Assembly: GCA_015064685.1 (NCBI GenBank) | Contig: SVRT01000001.1 | Location: 106,568 to 170,567, forward strand | Length of the DNA stretch: 64,000 nucleotides | Direction of reading: 5' to 3' | Source: Oscillospiraceae bacterium | Lineage (GTDB): Bacteria; Bacillota; Clostridia; Oscillospirales; CAG-272 | In this document: in pieces, positions 22,536 through 30,917 of the stretch | Layout: the number at the start of each line of letters is the position of its first letter | Numbering within the stretch: position 1 is the stretch's first letter | The notes under the pieces: generated by a model | What the model was told of the DNA's origin: nothing | The model's database searches: none | The model's input: only the letters and a program-made list of their open reading frames with translations | Translations under genes and position numbers: made by a program

Positions 22536-23318
22536 ATGAAAAATAACAATCAGATAAAGCCCCTGATCTCGGTGCGCTCTCTTGTGAAGAGATTTGACGA
22601 TCTTACCGTGCTTGACGAGGTATCGACCGATATTTATCCGGGCGAGAAGGTCGTCATTATCGGTCCGTCGGGCGGTGGAAAGAGCACGTTTCTTCGCTGC
22701 CTCAACTGTCTTGAGGATCCTGACGGCGGTGAGATCATGTTCGAGGGAGCAAATCTCGCTGATCCAAAGGTCAATATAAATATTCACAGACAGAATATGG
22801 GTATGGTCTTCCAGCAGTTCAATCTCTTTAACAACCTGACGGTGATCGAGAATATTACGCTCGCGCCTGAAAAAATATACGGCAAGCTCGCAAAGAAGCA
22901 GGGAAAGACCAAAGAGCAGTTCAAGGCCGAGGTGCGCGAAAATGCGATCGCTCTTCTAAAAAGAGTTGGACTTGAGGAAAAGGCTGATGCTTATCCCTCG
23001 ACGCTTTCGGGCGGTCAGAAGCAGAGGATCGCAATAGTACGCGCCCTTGCGATGAATCCCAAGGTGATGCTTTTTGACGAGCCTACAAGCGCACTTGACC
23101 CCGAGATGGTCGGCGAGGTCCTTAACGTTATGAAGGAGCTTGCGCACGAGGGAATGACGATGGTGTGCGTGACCCACGAGATGGGCTTTGCGCGTGAGGT
23201 CGCGGACAGGGTCTTGTTTATAGCGGACGGAAATATTCTTGAGGACGGCACTCCCGAGGAGCTTTTCGACAATCCTCAGCACCCCAGACTTCAGCAGTTC
23301 TTGAAGAGTATACTTTGA
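22536..23318 (+). CDS. Amino-acid ABC transporter ATPase (GlnQ type)
   Basis: This ATPase powers the polar amino-acid importer. Walker A is [16 protein letters not shown], the Q-loop [12 protein letters not shown], the signature [17 protein letters not shown], Walker [15 protein letters not shown], and the switch His lies in [12 protein letters not shown] 22536 is preferred over TTG 22530 because AGGGGG lies 9 bases upstream. It has 260 residues and contains an insertion relative to short GlnQ proteins ([20 protein letters not shown]), which is common in Clostridia. It is the last gene of the operon, followed by a terminator. Confidence 0.95.
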   Translation: MKNNNQIKPLISVRSLVKRFDDLTVLDEVSTDIYPGEKVVIIGPSGGGKSTFLRCLNCLEDPDGGEIMFEGANLADPKVNINIHRQNMGMVFQQFNLFNNLTVIENITLAPEKIYGKLAKKQGKTKEQFKAEVRENAIALLKRVGLEEKADAYPSTLSGGQKQRIAIVRALAMNPKVMLFDEPTSALDPEMVGEVLNVMKELAHEGMTMVCVTHEMGFAREVADRVLFIADGNILEDGTPEELFDNPQHPRLQQFLKSIL

Positions 23319-23330
23319 TTATCATTAAAG

Positions 23331-23370
23331 AAGCAGATATTTCGCTTTTTGTGGGATATCTGCTTTTATT
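23331..23370 (+). terminator. Terminator after the ABC transporter operon
   Basis: The stem AAGCAGATAT / ATATCTGCTT is followed by TTATTTTT. Confidence 0.85.
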
Positions 23371-23394
23371 TTTCAAAATTTTTTCAAAAAGCTA

Positions 23395-23423
23395 TTGACA
23401 GAATGAAAAAAAGGTGTTATAAT
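23395..23423 (+). promoter_or_regulatory. Consensus promoter of the ylxM-ffh operon
   Basis: TTGACA (23395-23400), a 17-base spacer with TGT before the -10, and TATAAT (23418-23423). Confidence 0.9.
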
Positions 23424-23490
23424 CTGTAAAGTGTTTTGCTTTACACCCGATTTTGAGCGGAAAAGTCGGTAAAAATGGGGAGATGCGACT

Positions 23491-23823
23491 GTGTTTGAAA
23501 AGAATTTGAATATAGGCTATCTGCTTGATTTTTACGGTGATGTGCTCAGCGAGAGACGTCGCGATGCGCTCGACTTCTATTACAACGACGATATGTCTCT
23601 TTCTGAGATCGCCGAGGAGATGGGAATATCGCGTCAGGGTGTTCGCGATCTTATCAAGAAGGCTGAGGAGGAGCTTTTTTTTTACGAGGAGAAGCTTGGA
23701 CTTGCCAAGAAGTTTTCCGATGCGCAGGGACACGCCAAGCGCGCGCTTGAGCTTTGTGAGGAAAACGGAATTCCGGGTGAGATCAAGGATGAGATCAGGC
23801 TTTTGCTTGAGAGCGTCGGGTAA
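23491..23823 (+). CDS. ylxM: YlxM/p13-like helix-turn-helix protein (UPF0122)
   Basis: This is a small putative DNA- or RNA-binding protein encoded next to ffh in many Firmicutes and thought to act with the signal recognition particle. The first 70 residues match sigma-70 region 4-like helices: LSERRRDALDFYYNDDMSLS and then IAEEMGISRQGVRDLIKKAE. The start is GTG at 23491 with GGGGAG upstream. The 110-residue length is normal. It lies 68 bases upstream of ffh on one transcript. Confidence 0.9.
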   Translation: MFEKNLNIGYLLDFYGDVLSERRRDALDFYYNDDMSLSEIAEEMGISRQGVRDLIKKAEEELFFYEEKLGLAKKFSDAQGHAKRALELCEENGIPGEIKDEIRLLLESVG

Positions 23824-23891
23824 GCGGTGGCGGTGCCTTTGCCGCCAAACATAAAGATGATATTTTGATTTGATAGGAGGTATTTACAGAT

Positions 23892-25235
23892 ATGAGTATG
23901 TTTGGATCGCTTAGCGAAAAGCTTGAAAATGCCTTCAAGAAATTCAAAAACAGGGGAAAGCTGACCGAGGCTGATATCAAGGCGGGTATGCGTGAAATAA
24001 AGCTTGCGCTACTTGAGGCTGACGTTAACTTCAAGGTCGTTCGCGACTTTATAAAAACAGTTTCCGAAAGAGCGGTGGGCGCGGACGTGCTTGAGTCGCT
24101 CAATCCCGGACAGCAGATCATCAAGATAGTTGATGAGGAGCTTGCGCGCCTTATGGGCTCGACAAACTCAAAGCTTGTCGTTTCCCCGAAGCCTCCCACG
24201 GTCATTATGATGGTAGGTCTTCAGGGTGCAGGTAAGACCACGCACGCCGGTAAGCTTGCGGGTATGCTCAAAAAGCAGGGCAAAAATCCTCTGCTCGTCG
24301 CGTGTGACATTTACCGTCCTGCCGCTATAAAGCAGTTGCAGGTGGTTGGTGAGAAGCTTTCAATTCCCGTTTTTGAGATGGGTGACAAGGAAAATCCCGT
24401 CAAGATCGCAAAAGAGGGTATAAAATTTGCAAATCAGAAGGGTTACGACACGGTGTTTATCGATACCGCGGGTCGCTTGCAGATAGACGAGGTCCTTATG
24501 AAGGAGCTTCAGGATATCAAGGCGGCGGTCGAGCCTACCGAGATACTTCTGACCGTCGACTCTATGATCGGTCAGGAATCGGTCAACGTTGCCGAGACCT
24601 TTAACGAGCTGCTCGATATCACGGGTGTGATACTCACGAAGCTCGACGGTGACACGCGTGGCGGTGCGGCGCTGTCTATCCGTTACATCACGGGCAAGCC
24701 GATCAAGTTCATCGGTGTTGGCGAGAAGCTCGATCAGATCGAGCCATTCCACCCCGACAGAATGGCGAGAAGAATTCTCGGAATGGGCGACGTGCTGACT
24801 CTTATCGACAAGGCGCAGGAGCAGTTTGATGCCAAGAAGGCGGCTGAGCTTGAGGAAAAGATCCGCCAGCAGATATTCACGCTTGACGATTATCTCGAGC
24901 AGATGGCGCAGCTCAAGAATATGGGTAGCCTTGAACAGCTTGCGGGTATGATCCCCGGAATGAAGCCCGGTGCGCTCAAGGACGCGAAGGTCGACGAGAA
25001 GGCTCTTATTCATCAGGAGGCTATCATCAAATCGATGACAAGGAAGGAGCGCGAGCATCCCGAGATGCTTAACGCATCAAGAAAGCAGAGAGTCGCTAAG
25101 GGAAGCGGCACGAGCGTTGAGGAGGTCAACAAGCTCCTCAAGCAATATGAACAGATCAAGAAGATGATGAAGCAATTCTCTGATATGGGTAAGACCAAGC
25201 AGGGAAGACGTCAGATGGGAAAGATGTTCAGATAA
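23892..25235 (+). CDS. ffh: Signal recognition particle GTPase Ffh
   Basis: Ffh binds signal sequences on ribosomes and delivers nascent membrane proteins to FtsY. The N domain covers residues 1-90. The G domain has GLQGAGKTTHAGKLA, VACDIYRPAA, DTAGRLQID and TKLDGDTRGGAALS. The C-terminal M domain contains Met-rich helices (NMGSLEQLAGMIPGMKPG, then MKQFSDMGKTKQGRRQMGKM). It has 447 residues and is complete. TAGGAGG lies upstream. The ylxM-ffh-rpsP-khpA order is the standard Firmicutes arrangement. Confidence 0.98.
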   Translation: MSMFGSLSEKLENAFKKFKNRGKLTEADIKAGMREIKLALLEADVNFKVVRDFIKTVSERAVGADVLESLNPGQQIIKIVDEELARLMGSTNSKLVVSPKPPTVIMMVGLQGAGKTTHAGKLAGMLKKQGKNPLLVACDIYRPAAIKQLQVVGEKLSIPVFEMGDKENPVKIAKEGIKFANQKGYDTVFIDTAGRLQIDEVLMKELQDIKAAVEPTEILLTVDSMIGQESVNVAETFNELLDITGVILTKLDGDTRGGAALSIRYITGKPIKFIGVGEKLDQIEPFHPDRMARRILGMGDVLTLIDKAQEQFDAKKAAELEEKIRQQIFTLDDYLEQMAQLKNMGSLEQLAGMIPGMKPGALKDAKVDEKALIHQEAIIKSMTRKEREHPEMLNASRKQRVAKGSGTSVEEVNKLLKQYEQIKKMMKQFSDMGKTKQGRRQMGKMFR

Positions 25236-25316
25236 ACTCAAAAATAGCTATTTAAACCGCAAGGTTTTTAATGGGAAATAAAAAAATTATTTATATTTTA
25301 ATTGGAGGACAAAAAA

Positions 25317-25559
25317 ATGGTAAAAATGAGACTCAGAAGAATGGGTGCTAAGAAGGCTCCCTTCTACCGTGTAGTTGTTGCTGACAGCCGTTACCCCAGA
25401 GACGGTCGTTTCATCGAGGAGATCGGCTACTACAACCCTCAGACCGAGCCTGCAGAGGTTAAGATCGACGCAGACAAGGCTAAGGATTGGCTCGCAAAGG
25501 GCGCACAGCCCACTGAGACTGTTAAATCTCTTCTCAAGAAATCCGGCATCGTTGACTAA
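25317..25559 (+). CDS. rpsP: 30S ribosomal protein S16
   Basis: S16 is a small-subunit assembly protein. The product begins [20 protein letters not shown] and contains [18 protein letters not shown], both diagnostic. ATG 25317 is chosen since GGAGG lies 8 bases upstream; the in-frame TTG at 25302 overlaps that site. It has 80 residues. It sits between ffh and khpA. Confidence 0.98.
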   Translation: MVKMRLRRMGAKKAPFYRVVVADSRYPRDGRFIEEIGYYNPQTEPAEVKIDADKAKDWLAKGAQPTETVKSLLKKSGIVD

Positions 25560-25589
25560 TTAGTCGCTTACCGAATTCAAGGAGAAATC

Positions 25590-25826
25590 ATGACAGATCT
25601 TAAGCAAACCTTACACAATATCGCCGCGGCTATCGTTGATGATCCCAGCTCTGTTGTTGTGACCGTGAACGAGACCGAGACGACTGTCAACCTCACCTTG
25701 AGCGTTGCTCCCGACGATATGGGTATGGTCATCGGTAAGGGCGGTCGCATCGCGAAAGCCATCCGTATGGTCATCAAGGCGGCGGCTGCAGATTGCCCCA
25801 AAAAGGTGAACGTTGATATAAGATAA
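25590..25826 (+). CDS. khpA: KH-domain RNA-binding protein KhpA
   Basis: This small single-KH protein, in some Gram-positives, partners with KhpB (Jag) in RNA binding and cell-division control. The KH signature VIGKGGRIAKAIRMVIKAAA is intact. It has 78 residues and AAGGAG upstream. It is the last gene of the SRP operon, followed by a terminator. The usual downstream rimM and trmD are not present here; a dispersed repeat element follows instead. Confidence 0.93.
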   Translation: MTDLKQTLHNIAAAIVDDPSSVVVTVNETETTVNLTLSVAPDDMGMVIGKGGRIAKAIRMVIKAAAADCPKKVNVDIR

Positions 25827-25843
25827 TTTTTTATCTTGAAAAG

Positions 25844-25874
25844 CATCGCGAGACGTACTCTCGCGGTGTTTTTT
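25844..25874 (+). terminator. Terminator after khpA
   Basis: The stem CATCGCGAGA / TCTCGCGGTG has loop CGTAC and is followed by TTTTTT. Confidence 0.88.
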
Positions 25875-25880
25875 ATTGAT

Positions 25881-26306
25881 CAATTGCGGTTTATAGGGGA
25901 CGCGAGGGGGATGCGGGGACGCGTGCCTCCGGCGGGTCGCTTTTTGAAAAAAGCTCCGCAAAAACTTCCCTTATATTAGGTCCTTTTAGGGTGTCGTAGG
26001 ATTTTTCGCCGCAAGCGGCTAAAAAAATCCCTCACTGACATTTTTGTATTGATAAGGTTTAGAACCCAACCGATGAAAAGCCTTTAAACTTAAAGCAAAA
26101 CTAAGTTGGAGAAAGCTTTTCAAACGCTTTTTGATTTACTCGCAACACGATAGCAGTGGGACTATGCAGGTGCGACACGGTTTAGATAGATAAACTGTCT
26201 TGACTTGTATAAAATATTCTTTGGGGTTTTGGGGGTGTGGGGGGCTTTTTTCCCTGGAAAAGCCCCCCACGCGCTTCCCCCGTCCTCCCCGATAAATCAA
26301 AATTTG
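25881..26306. repeat. Dispersed TIR element, copy 2 (about 426 bp, largest interior)
   Basis: The left end is CAATTGCGGTTTA and the right end TAAATCAAAATTTG. The interior differs from copy 1. It contains a hairpin with core GCCGCAAGCGGC near 26010-26035 and a very stable hairpin near 26236-26271 (arms GTGGGGGGCTTTT and its complement). No gene is seen within the 590-base gap between khpA and the LytTR gene. Confidence 0.6.
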
Positions 26307-26359
26307 AGGGTGATTTGATGCATCTTGGGGGGATTTTTCTACCTGTTGGGGAAAAGGTA

Positions 26360-26388
26360 TTTACAAAAAGCGGAGAAGGTGATAAAAT
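26360..26388 (+). promoter_or_regulatory. Promoter of the LytTR-LiaF-like pair
   Basis: TTTACA (26360-26365), a 17-base spacer ending TGA, and TAAAAT (26383-26388), 31 bases before the LytTR start. Confidence 0.75.
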
Positions 26389-26418
26389 GAGATCAAGACG
26401 GAAGGGAGGAGGAAGCCT

Positions 26419-26874
26419 ATGAAGATACGAATTGAGATATGTGAAGGGGACGAGGAAGAGATAATCGTTCGGTGTCACACTCACGATGAGAGGATAAGGC
26501 AGATCGAGGGTGCGCTTGAGGGCATAGTCAAGAGCCGACGGGAGCTGACCTTATACATAGGAAACACGGAATATTACGTTCCGATATCGGAGATCCTCTT
26601 TTTCGAGACGTCGGAGGGCAAGGTTTACGCTCACACCAAAGACAGGACACTTACCGCTCCGCACAAGCTTTTTGAGCTTGAAAATATGCTTCCGTCCTCG
26701 TTTGTGAGGATCTCGAAATCAGCGATCGCGAACGTAAGGGTGATAAGCTCGATCACGCGAGAGCTTGTCGGAAACGGTGTGATAACATTTTACGGTTGCG
26801 CAAAAAAGACATATTTTTCGCGCTCATATTACAAGATTTTAAAAGACAGAATAGACGAGATAAGATTATCTTAA
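26419..26874 (+). CDS. LytTR-domain transcriptional regulator without receiver domain
   Basis: This DNA-binding protein has a short N-terminal part (residues 1-45) and a LytTR domain (about 46-150). The domain shows TLYIGNTEYYVPISEILFFE, then VYAHTKDRTLTAPHKLFELE and FVRISKSAIANVRVISSI. It lacks a phospho-receiver domain, as in the one-component LytTR regulators that control small membrane proteins. GGGAGGAGG precedes the ATG. It is followed by a LiaF-like membrane protein with the Shine-Dalgarno overlapping its stop, so the two are co-translated. I infer that it senses its partner or autoregulates. Confidence 0.88.
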   Translation: MKIRIEICEGDEEEIIVRCHTHDERIRQIEGALEGIVKSRRELTLYIGNTEYYVPISEILFFETSEGKVYAHTKDRTLTAPHKLFELENMLPSSFVRISKSAIANVRVISSITRELVGNGVITFYGCAKKTYFSRSYYKILKDRIDEIRLS

Positions 26875-26886
26875 GGAGGTATGGTT

Positions 26887-27609
26887 ATGAAAACGATGTG
26901 GAAGATTTTTTGGGGTGTGGGCTTTGTCCTTATCGCCGTTGCGCTGATACTTGACGCACTTGGAATTCTCAATGGCATTATTGGACCGTTCGGAGAGGTT
27001 TCTATATTTGCATTGGCGATTTCGCTCCTGCTTTTGTCATATGTGATCTCGCGCATCATTAGGCTGAAATTTGAGGAGATATTTGTGCCGCTTTCCTTTA
27101 TTTTTATGCTTCTTGAGGGCAATATAGCTCACCTTTTAGGGCTTGAAGATCCCGACATCATAAACAACTGGCTCCTTTTCGGCTGCGCGGTTTTACTCTG
27201 GATAGGTTTTTCGATACTTTGCTCGGGCATCAAAAGAAAAAACAAAAAGAAAAGCTTCGAGTTTATTTACAACGGTGGGGAGCGTGGAGCACATAACTCG
27301 GGCAATATCGGTTCGTCGGTAAAATACATAAATTGCGAGAGCTTCAGGTTTGAATCTATCGAGAATAATTTCGGGCACTACACCGTGCATTTTGATAACG
27401 TTGAAAAGTATGAGGGTGGCGGTGTTCTTGAAGTAGAGAACAATTTCGGTTCACTTACGGTAAACGTCCCGTCCGAATGGAACATCAAGATGGATATTGA
27501 CAACTCATTCGGCGGTACTACCGTACCTAACGGAGGCAATGCGAACGGACCTGATATCACTATAAAGGGTGATAATAATTTTGGTAAGGTTTCGGTAGAG
27601 TACGTTTAA
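26887..27609 (+). CDS. LiaF-like membrane protein with C-terminal beta (toast-rack-like) domain
   Basis: The N-terminal half has four hydrophobic segments: about residues 5-25 (KIFWGVGFVLIAVALILDAL), 37-55, 63-80 and 98-117. These resemble the LiaI/LiaF transmembrane module. The C-terminal half repeats beta-turn units with SIENNFGHYTVHFDNV, EVENNFGSLTVNVP and DNSFGGTTV, the parallel-beta pattern of LiaF C-terminal domains. Family members act in cell-envelope stress sensing. ATG 26887 gives a 7-base spacing from GGAGG, better than ATG 26881 at 1 base. It ends with a bidirectional terminator. The partner is the LytTR regulator rather than a LiaSR two-component system. Confidence 0.82.
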   Translation: MKTMWKIFWGVGFVLIAVALILDALGILNGIIGPFGEVSIFALAISLLLLSYVISRIIRLKFEEIFVPLSFIFMLLEGNIAHLLGLEDPDIINNWLLFGCAVLLWIGFSILCSGIKRKNKKKSFEFIYNGGERGAHNSGNIGSSVKYINCESFRFESIENNFGHYTVHFDNVEKYEGGGVLEVENNFGSLTVNVPSEWNIKMDIDNSFGGTTVPNGGNANGPDITIKGDNNFGKVSVEYV

Positions 27610-27624
27610 GATACGAAAATAATA

Positions 27625-27660
27625 AAACCCCGTTTCTGTCAGCCGCAGAAACGGGGTTTG
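27625..27660. terminator. Bidirectional terminator
   Basis: The stem AACCCCGTTTCTG / CAGAAACGGGGTT has loop TCAGCCG. T-rich sequence follows on both strands, so it serves both the LiaF-like gene and the convergent ABC transporter operon. Confidence 0.85.
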
Positions 27661-27664
27661 TATA

Positions 27665-28246
27665 TTATAGGTTTATCACGTTTGCTTCGAGATTTTTTGC
27701 ATCGCTGTCGTCGTGACTTACGACGATGAGAATTCTGTTTTCTGCGAAGCTCCTGAGAAGCAGAGCCATTTTTTCAGCCGTCGTTTCGTCAAGGGCAGAG
27801 AATGGCTCGTCGAGAAGCAGGATCGATGCGTTCGTTGCTTCGGCATATGCTAAAAATCGCGCGAAAGCGACTCTTTGCATCATTCCACCCGAAAGCTCGT
27901 GCGGGAGCTTCTTGCCGTCACTTTCTAAATTGAGACCCGTTGCAGAAAAATATTTTTCAGCAATAGGCAACGAGTCCTTTGGCAATACCGAGAGGATATT
28001 ATCGAGAGCGTTTTTCCAGGGGAGAAGTCTTGGCTCCTGGAACATTATTGCGATCTCCTCGCCGTCTTTGATGAATTCGCCCGAGTCTGCCTTTTCAAGT
28101 CCTGCGGCGATTCGCAAAAGAGTTGTTTTTCCGCATCCGGACTCTCCCATTATTACGGTGGGGGAGCCTTTTTCTGCTTTAAGGGAGAAATTATCGAGTA
28201 CGGTTTTGTCGCCGTATTTTTTTGTGATGCTTTTGAATTCAGCCAA
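27665..28246 (-). CDS. ABC transporter ATPase, nitrate/sulfonate/taurine type
   Basis: This is the energising subunit of a SsuABC/TauABC-like importer. Walker A is IMGESGCGKTTLLRIAAGLE, Q-loop IMFQEPRLLPWKNALDNI, signature LSGGMMQRVAFARFL, Walker B ILLLDEPFSALDE, and the switch His is in VVSHDDSDA. At 193 residues it is shorter than the usual 240-260 and ends soon after the switch region, but all catalytic motifs are kept. Its start overlaps the permease stop by 8 bases. Confidence 0.92.
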   Translation of the reverse strand: MAEFKSITKKYGDKTVLDNFSLKAEKGSPTVIMGESGCGKTTLLRIAAGLEKADSGEFIKDGEEIAIMFQEPRLLPWKNALDNILSVLPKDSLPIAEKYFSATGLNLESDGKKLPHELSGGMMQRVAFARFLAYAEATNASILLLDEPFSALDETTAEKMALLLRSFAENRILIVVSHDDSDAKNLEANVINL

Positions 28247-29012
28247 CCGTCACACCTCCCTTGTCGCTTGCCGCACGGTTCTTTAGCGCTTTTTTGAGAA
28301 CCAGGACCATTATCTTTTCGATCACGACGCTGAGAATGACTACCACGACCGTCCACGCGAAAAGATCGGTGGTCTCGAGCAGGATCTTCGAGTCGGAGAT
28401 CATTTTCCCTATCGATATCATAGGCTGGAGGAGCACCTCTGCGGCGATCCCTGCCTTCCACGCCATTCCGAGTGATGACTTGAGAGCGGCTAAAAAGTAG
28501 GGGGAGATTCCGGGGAGATAGATCTGCTTTATCCTTGCCGAGCGGCTCATTTTATAGCATTTTGCCATTTCGAGCAGAGCACGGTCGGTATTAAGTATAC
28601 CCGTCTCTACGTTCGTCCACACGATAGGCGTTACCATCATAAGTGAAATGATGAGCGGTGTCGTTCCTCGGCTTATCCAAAGCACCATAAGTATTATGAA
28701 TGATGCTACGGGTGTCGATTTCACGACCGCGAGCAGAGGCGCGAAGAAGTCTCTTGCGGTGCGCGAAAACGCGGTAAGGATACCGCCCATCGCGCCTATC
28801 GCCGTTCCGATGATCATTCCGATGAGTATGCGGAGAAGTGACGTTCCGACGGTTTTGTAAAAGTCTGCGGTGAGCATAAGCTCAAAAAGCCGTTTTGCTA
28901 CCGCCAGGGGTGTGGGGAAGAGCAGCTCGCTGCCTATTATCATTGCCGCGAGCTGCCATATCCCAAGCCAAACTAAAGCAATAACTGTATACTTCAGTAT
29001 TTTTTTTATCAT
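28239..29012 (-). CDS. ABC transporter permease, nitrate/sulfonate/taurine type
   Basis: This is the membrane channel subunit (257 residues). Hydrophobic segments occur near residues 7-27 (YTVIALVWLGIWQLAAMIIG), 65-90, 100-120, 125-145 and 215-240. The loop MAKCYKMSRSARIKQIYLPG contacts the ATPase. SLGMAWKAGIAAEVLL is the typical SsuC/TauC motif. It overlaps both neighbours (ATGA with the binding protein, 8 bases with the ATPase). Confidence 0.93.
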   Translation of the reverse strand: MIKKILKYTVIALVWLGIWQLAAMIIGSELLFPTPLAVAKRLFELMLTADFYKTVGTSLLRILIGMIIGTAIGAMGGILTAFSRTARDFFAPLLAVVKSTPVASFIILMVLWISRGTTPLIISLMMVTPIVWTNVETGILNTDRALLEMAKCYKMSRSARIKQIYLPGISPYFLAALKSSLGMAWKAGIAAEVLLQPMISIGKMISDSKILLETTDLFAWTVVVVILSVVIEKIMVLVLKKALKNRAASDKGGVTVG

Positions 29013-29989
29013 TTTTCAAGATAGATGTTACTGTCCGGAACCGCGCCGCCTACTGCCGCAGGATTTACTGCGTAGAGCTTATTGAAGAATACGTCGAGAG
29101 CGGTTGCCATTTCTTTACCGTCGATATATACGACGTTGCACTTAGGAATAGCCTTTTCAGCTACGGGAGCCTTTGCAAAGATGCCTGCAGCTACGATCAT
29201 TTCGGATGCTTCCTTGGGATTTTCGTTGGTGAACTTGATGGATGCCTCATAATCCTTGAGGAACTGCTCGAGCTCCTTGGGATGCTCCTCCGCCCACTTG
29301 CTTCTTACTACGATACAGCCCTGCATAAGTGTGTTTTCGCCGTATACCTTTTCCCACTCTGCGGTGAGGTCGAGAGCTGTAACGAGCTCGGGCTTTGCTG
29401 CTCTTGCCGCGCTTGCGAGAGGCTCGGGGATAACTGCGATCTTCGCCTCACCCGATGCGAGCGCCTTCTGAACGTCTGCAGGCTCGGTGAGAGTCTGGAG
29501 CGTTACGTCCTTGCCTACCTCGAGTCCGTTCGCCTCAACGATCGCCTCAAAGATATACGCGGGGTTGTTTGCGGGGCAGTAAACTGTTTTGCCCTTGAGG
29601 TCGGCGATGCTTGTTACGCTCTCGCCGTTCGTCATAAGATAGAGAACACCGAGGGTATTTACTGCGGCTATCTTTATAGCGCCGTTGCTCTTTTTATAGA
29701 GAGCTGCTGCGGCATTTGTGGGGAGAGCCGCGATGTCGATGTCACCGTTGATGAGTCCTGCCTGGATGTTTGCGGGGTTTGTGTCAACTGTAAACTTGTA
29801 GTTAAGCTCTGCCTTTTCTTCCTTGACGTCGCTTATCATTTTTGCAGCGCCGAAGCCTGTCGTTCCGTTGAGGACCGATATATTGATCTCAAGCTCCTTG
29901 TCGAGCTTTGCCGACGAGCACGCGGTGAGCGCGAAGGAGAGAATGAGAATAAGTGAGAGGGCGAGTGTGATGAGTCTTGTGCTTTTCAT
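29009..29989 (-). CDS. ABC transporter substrate-binding lipoprotein (NMT1/SsuA-like)
   Basis: This receptor belongs to a group that binds sulfonates, nitrate or thiamine precursors. The signal sequence ends in lipobox LTACS (Cys near residue 24). The mature part has GFGAAKMISD, NIQAGLINGDIDIAALPTNA, SIADLKGKTVYCPANNPAYI and AVIPEPLASAA, all standard for the fold. Substrate cannot be read from the sequence. AGGAAA is upstream of the start. It lies 30 bases after the Crp/Fnr gene, and the four genes probably form one operon. Confidence 0.9.
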   Translation of the reverse strand: MKSTRLITLALSLILILSFALTACSSAKLDKELEINISVLNGTTGFGAAKMISDVKEEKAELNYKFTVDTNPANIQAGLINGDIDIAALPTNAAAALYKKSNGAIKIAAVNTLGVLYLMTNGESVTSIADLKGKTVYCPANNPAYIFEAIVEANGLEVGKDVTLQTLTEPADVQKALASGEAKIAVIPEPLASAARAAKPELVTALDLTAEWEKVYGENTLMQGCIVVRSKWAEEHPKELEQFLKDYEASIKFTNENPKEASEMIVAAGIFAKAPVAEKAIPKCNVVYIDGKEMATALDVFFNKLYAVNPAAVGGAVPDSNIYLEK

Positions 29990-30019
29990 GATGTTTTCCT
30001 TTCTGTATGAAAAATGTGA

Positions 30020-30715
30020 TCAAATGTATTTTGTGAGCATTTGCTCTTTTGATACCAACGTTATTTTTTTTCCGTCGCGAAGGATGTATCCGTCCGTCTC
30101 AAGCTTGTCTGCCGCACGGTAGAGCGATGCACGGCCGAGATTGAGCATTTCGGCAAGCGAATTCATCGGCACGGGGAGAGGGAATGAGTCGCACCCTACC
30201 TCGCTTGCGTGCGCGTCGAGAAATACAGCGAGACGGCGCTCTGCGCTTCCCGCCGTGAGATATACTATTTTTTTGTTAAGATAGCATATCTTGTTCGATA
30301 AGAAGGAGATGTAGTTGTGAAGTATCGCGCTGTCCGATTCGAGAAGGGTCTTGAAATCGGTTGCGGTTATCTCGACGGTTTCGCATTTTTTATCAGCGAT
30401 GATTCGACTGACGAATTTCTCGCTTGAAAAAAGGTTTGCGACTCCAACTGTCTTTCCGGCGCATACTGTGCGAAGCAGGACCGAGCGCGATTCGTCCGCG
30501 GAGTAGACCGATGCTTCTCCCGAGCGGAATATGATCAGGCGTTTTTCCTCCTCGTCGGGGGAGTATATCACCTCTCCCGAGCGGTATGTGTGGCAGGTGA
30601 AGCTGCCCTTTTCTATGCTCGAGGTGAGTCTCTTTTCGTCCGCTTCATTGAAGAGTGGAAGAGAGATGAGAAGCTCAAGCGTGCTTTGGCTGCATTTCTG
30701 GCATTTATTTGACAT
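30020..30715 (-). CDS. Crp/Fnr-family transcriptional regulator
   Basis: The N-terminal cyclic-nucleotide-binding-like beta roll covers residues 15-125 (RSGEVIYSPDEEEKRLIIFR). A long dimer helix follows near 130-155 (NYISFLSNKICYLNKKI), and the C-terminal winged helix is at 165-225 (MNSLAEMLNLGRASLYRAAD). Two N-terminal Cys (KCQKC) recall Fnr-type proteins, but a full four-Cys cluster ligand set is not evident. It is the first gene of the ABC operon. The palindrome TGTCTC-N4-GATACA at its own transcription start suggests autoregulation and control of the transporter. Confidence 0.9.
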   Translation of the reverse strand: MSNKCQKCSQSTLELLISLPLFNEADEKRLTSSIEKGSFTCHTYRSGEVIYSPDEEEKRLIIFRSGEASVYSADESRSVLLRTVCAGKTVGVANLFSSEKFVSRIIADKKCETVEITATDFKTLLESDSAILHNYISFLSNKICYLNKKIVYLTAGSAERRLAVFLDAHASEVGCDSFPLPVPMNSLAEMLNLGRASLYRAADKLETDGYILRDGKKITLVSKEQMLTKYI

Positions 30716-30730
30716 AAAAATCTCCGAAAG

Positions 30731-30777
30731 TGTCTCATTTGATACATTATTTTAACATTTTTTAACGCGCTTGTCAA
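30731..30777 (-). promoter_or_regulatory. Promoter and Crp/Fnr-like operator of the transporter operon
   Basis: On the minus strand, TTGACA (plus 30772-30777) and TAAAAT (30749-30754) are 17 bases apart. TGTCTCATTTGATACA at 30731-30746 is a 16-base inverted repeat with the spacing of Crp/Fnr sites and overlaps the predicted start, so binding would repress. Confidence 0.75.
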
Positions 30778-30825
30778 TAGGCAAAAAATAAAATTTATTT
30801 ATATGACAAAAAAATATAAAATTGC

Positions 30826-30854
30826 TTTACAAAATTTGATATTTATGATATAAT
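30826..30854 (+). promoter_or_regulatory. Promoter of the hexose-salvage operon
   Basis: TTTACA (30826-30831), a 17-base spacer ending TGA, and TATAAT (30849-30854), 64 bases before the first gene. Confidence 0.82.
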
Positions 30855-30917
30855 ATAAAATTGGAATCGTGCGTGCGCACGAAAAACACAGTCCTTTGGG
30901 ACGAAAAAGGAGAATTT

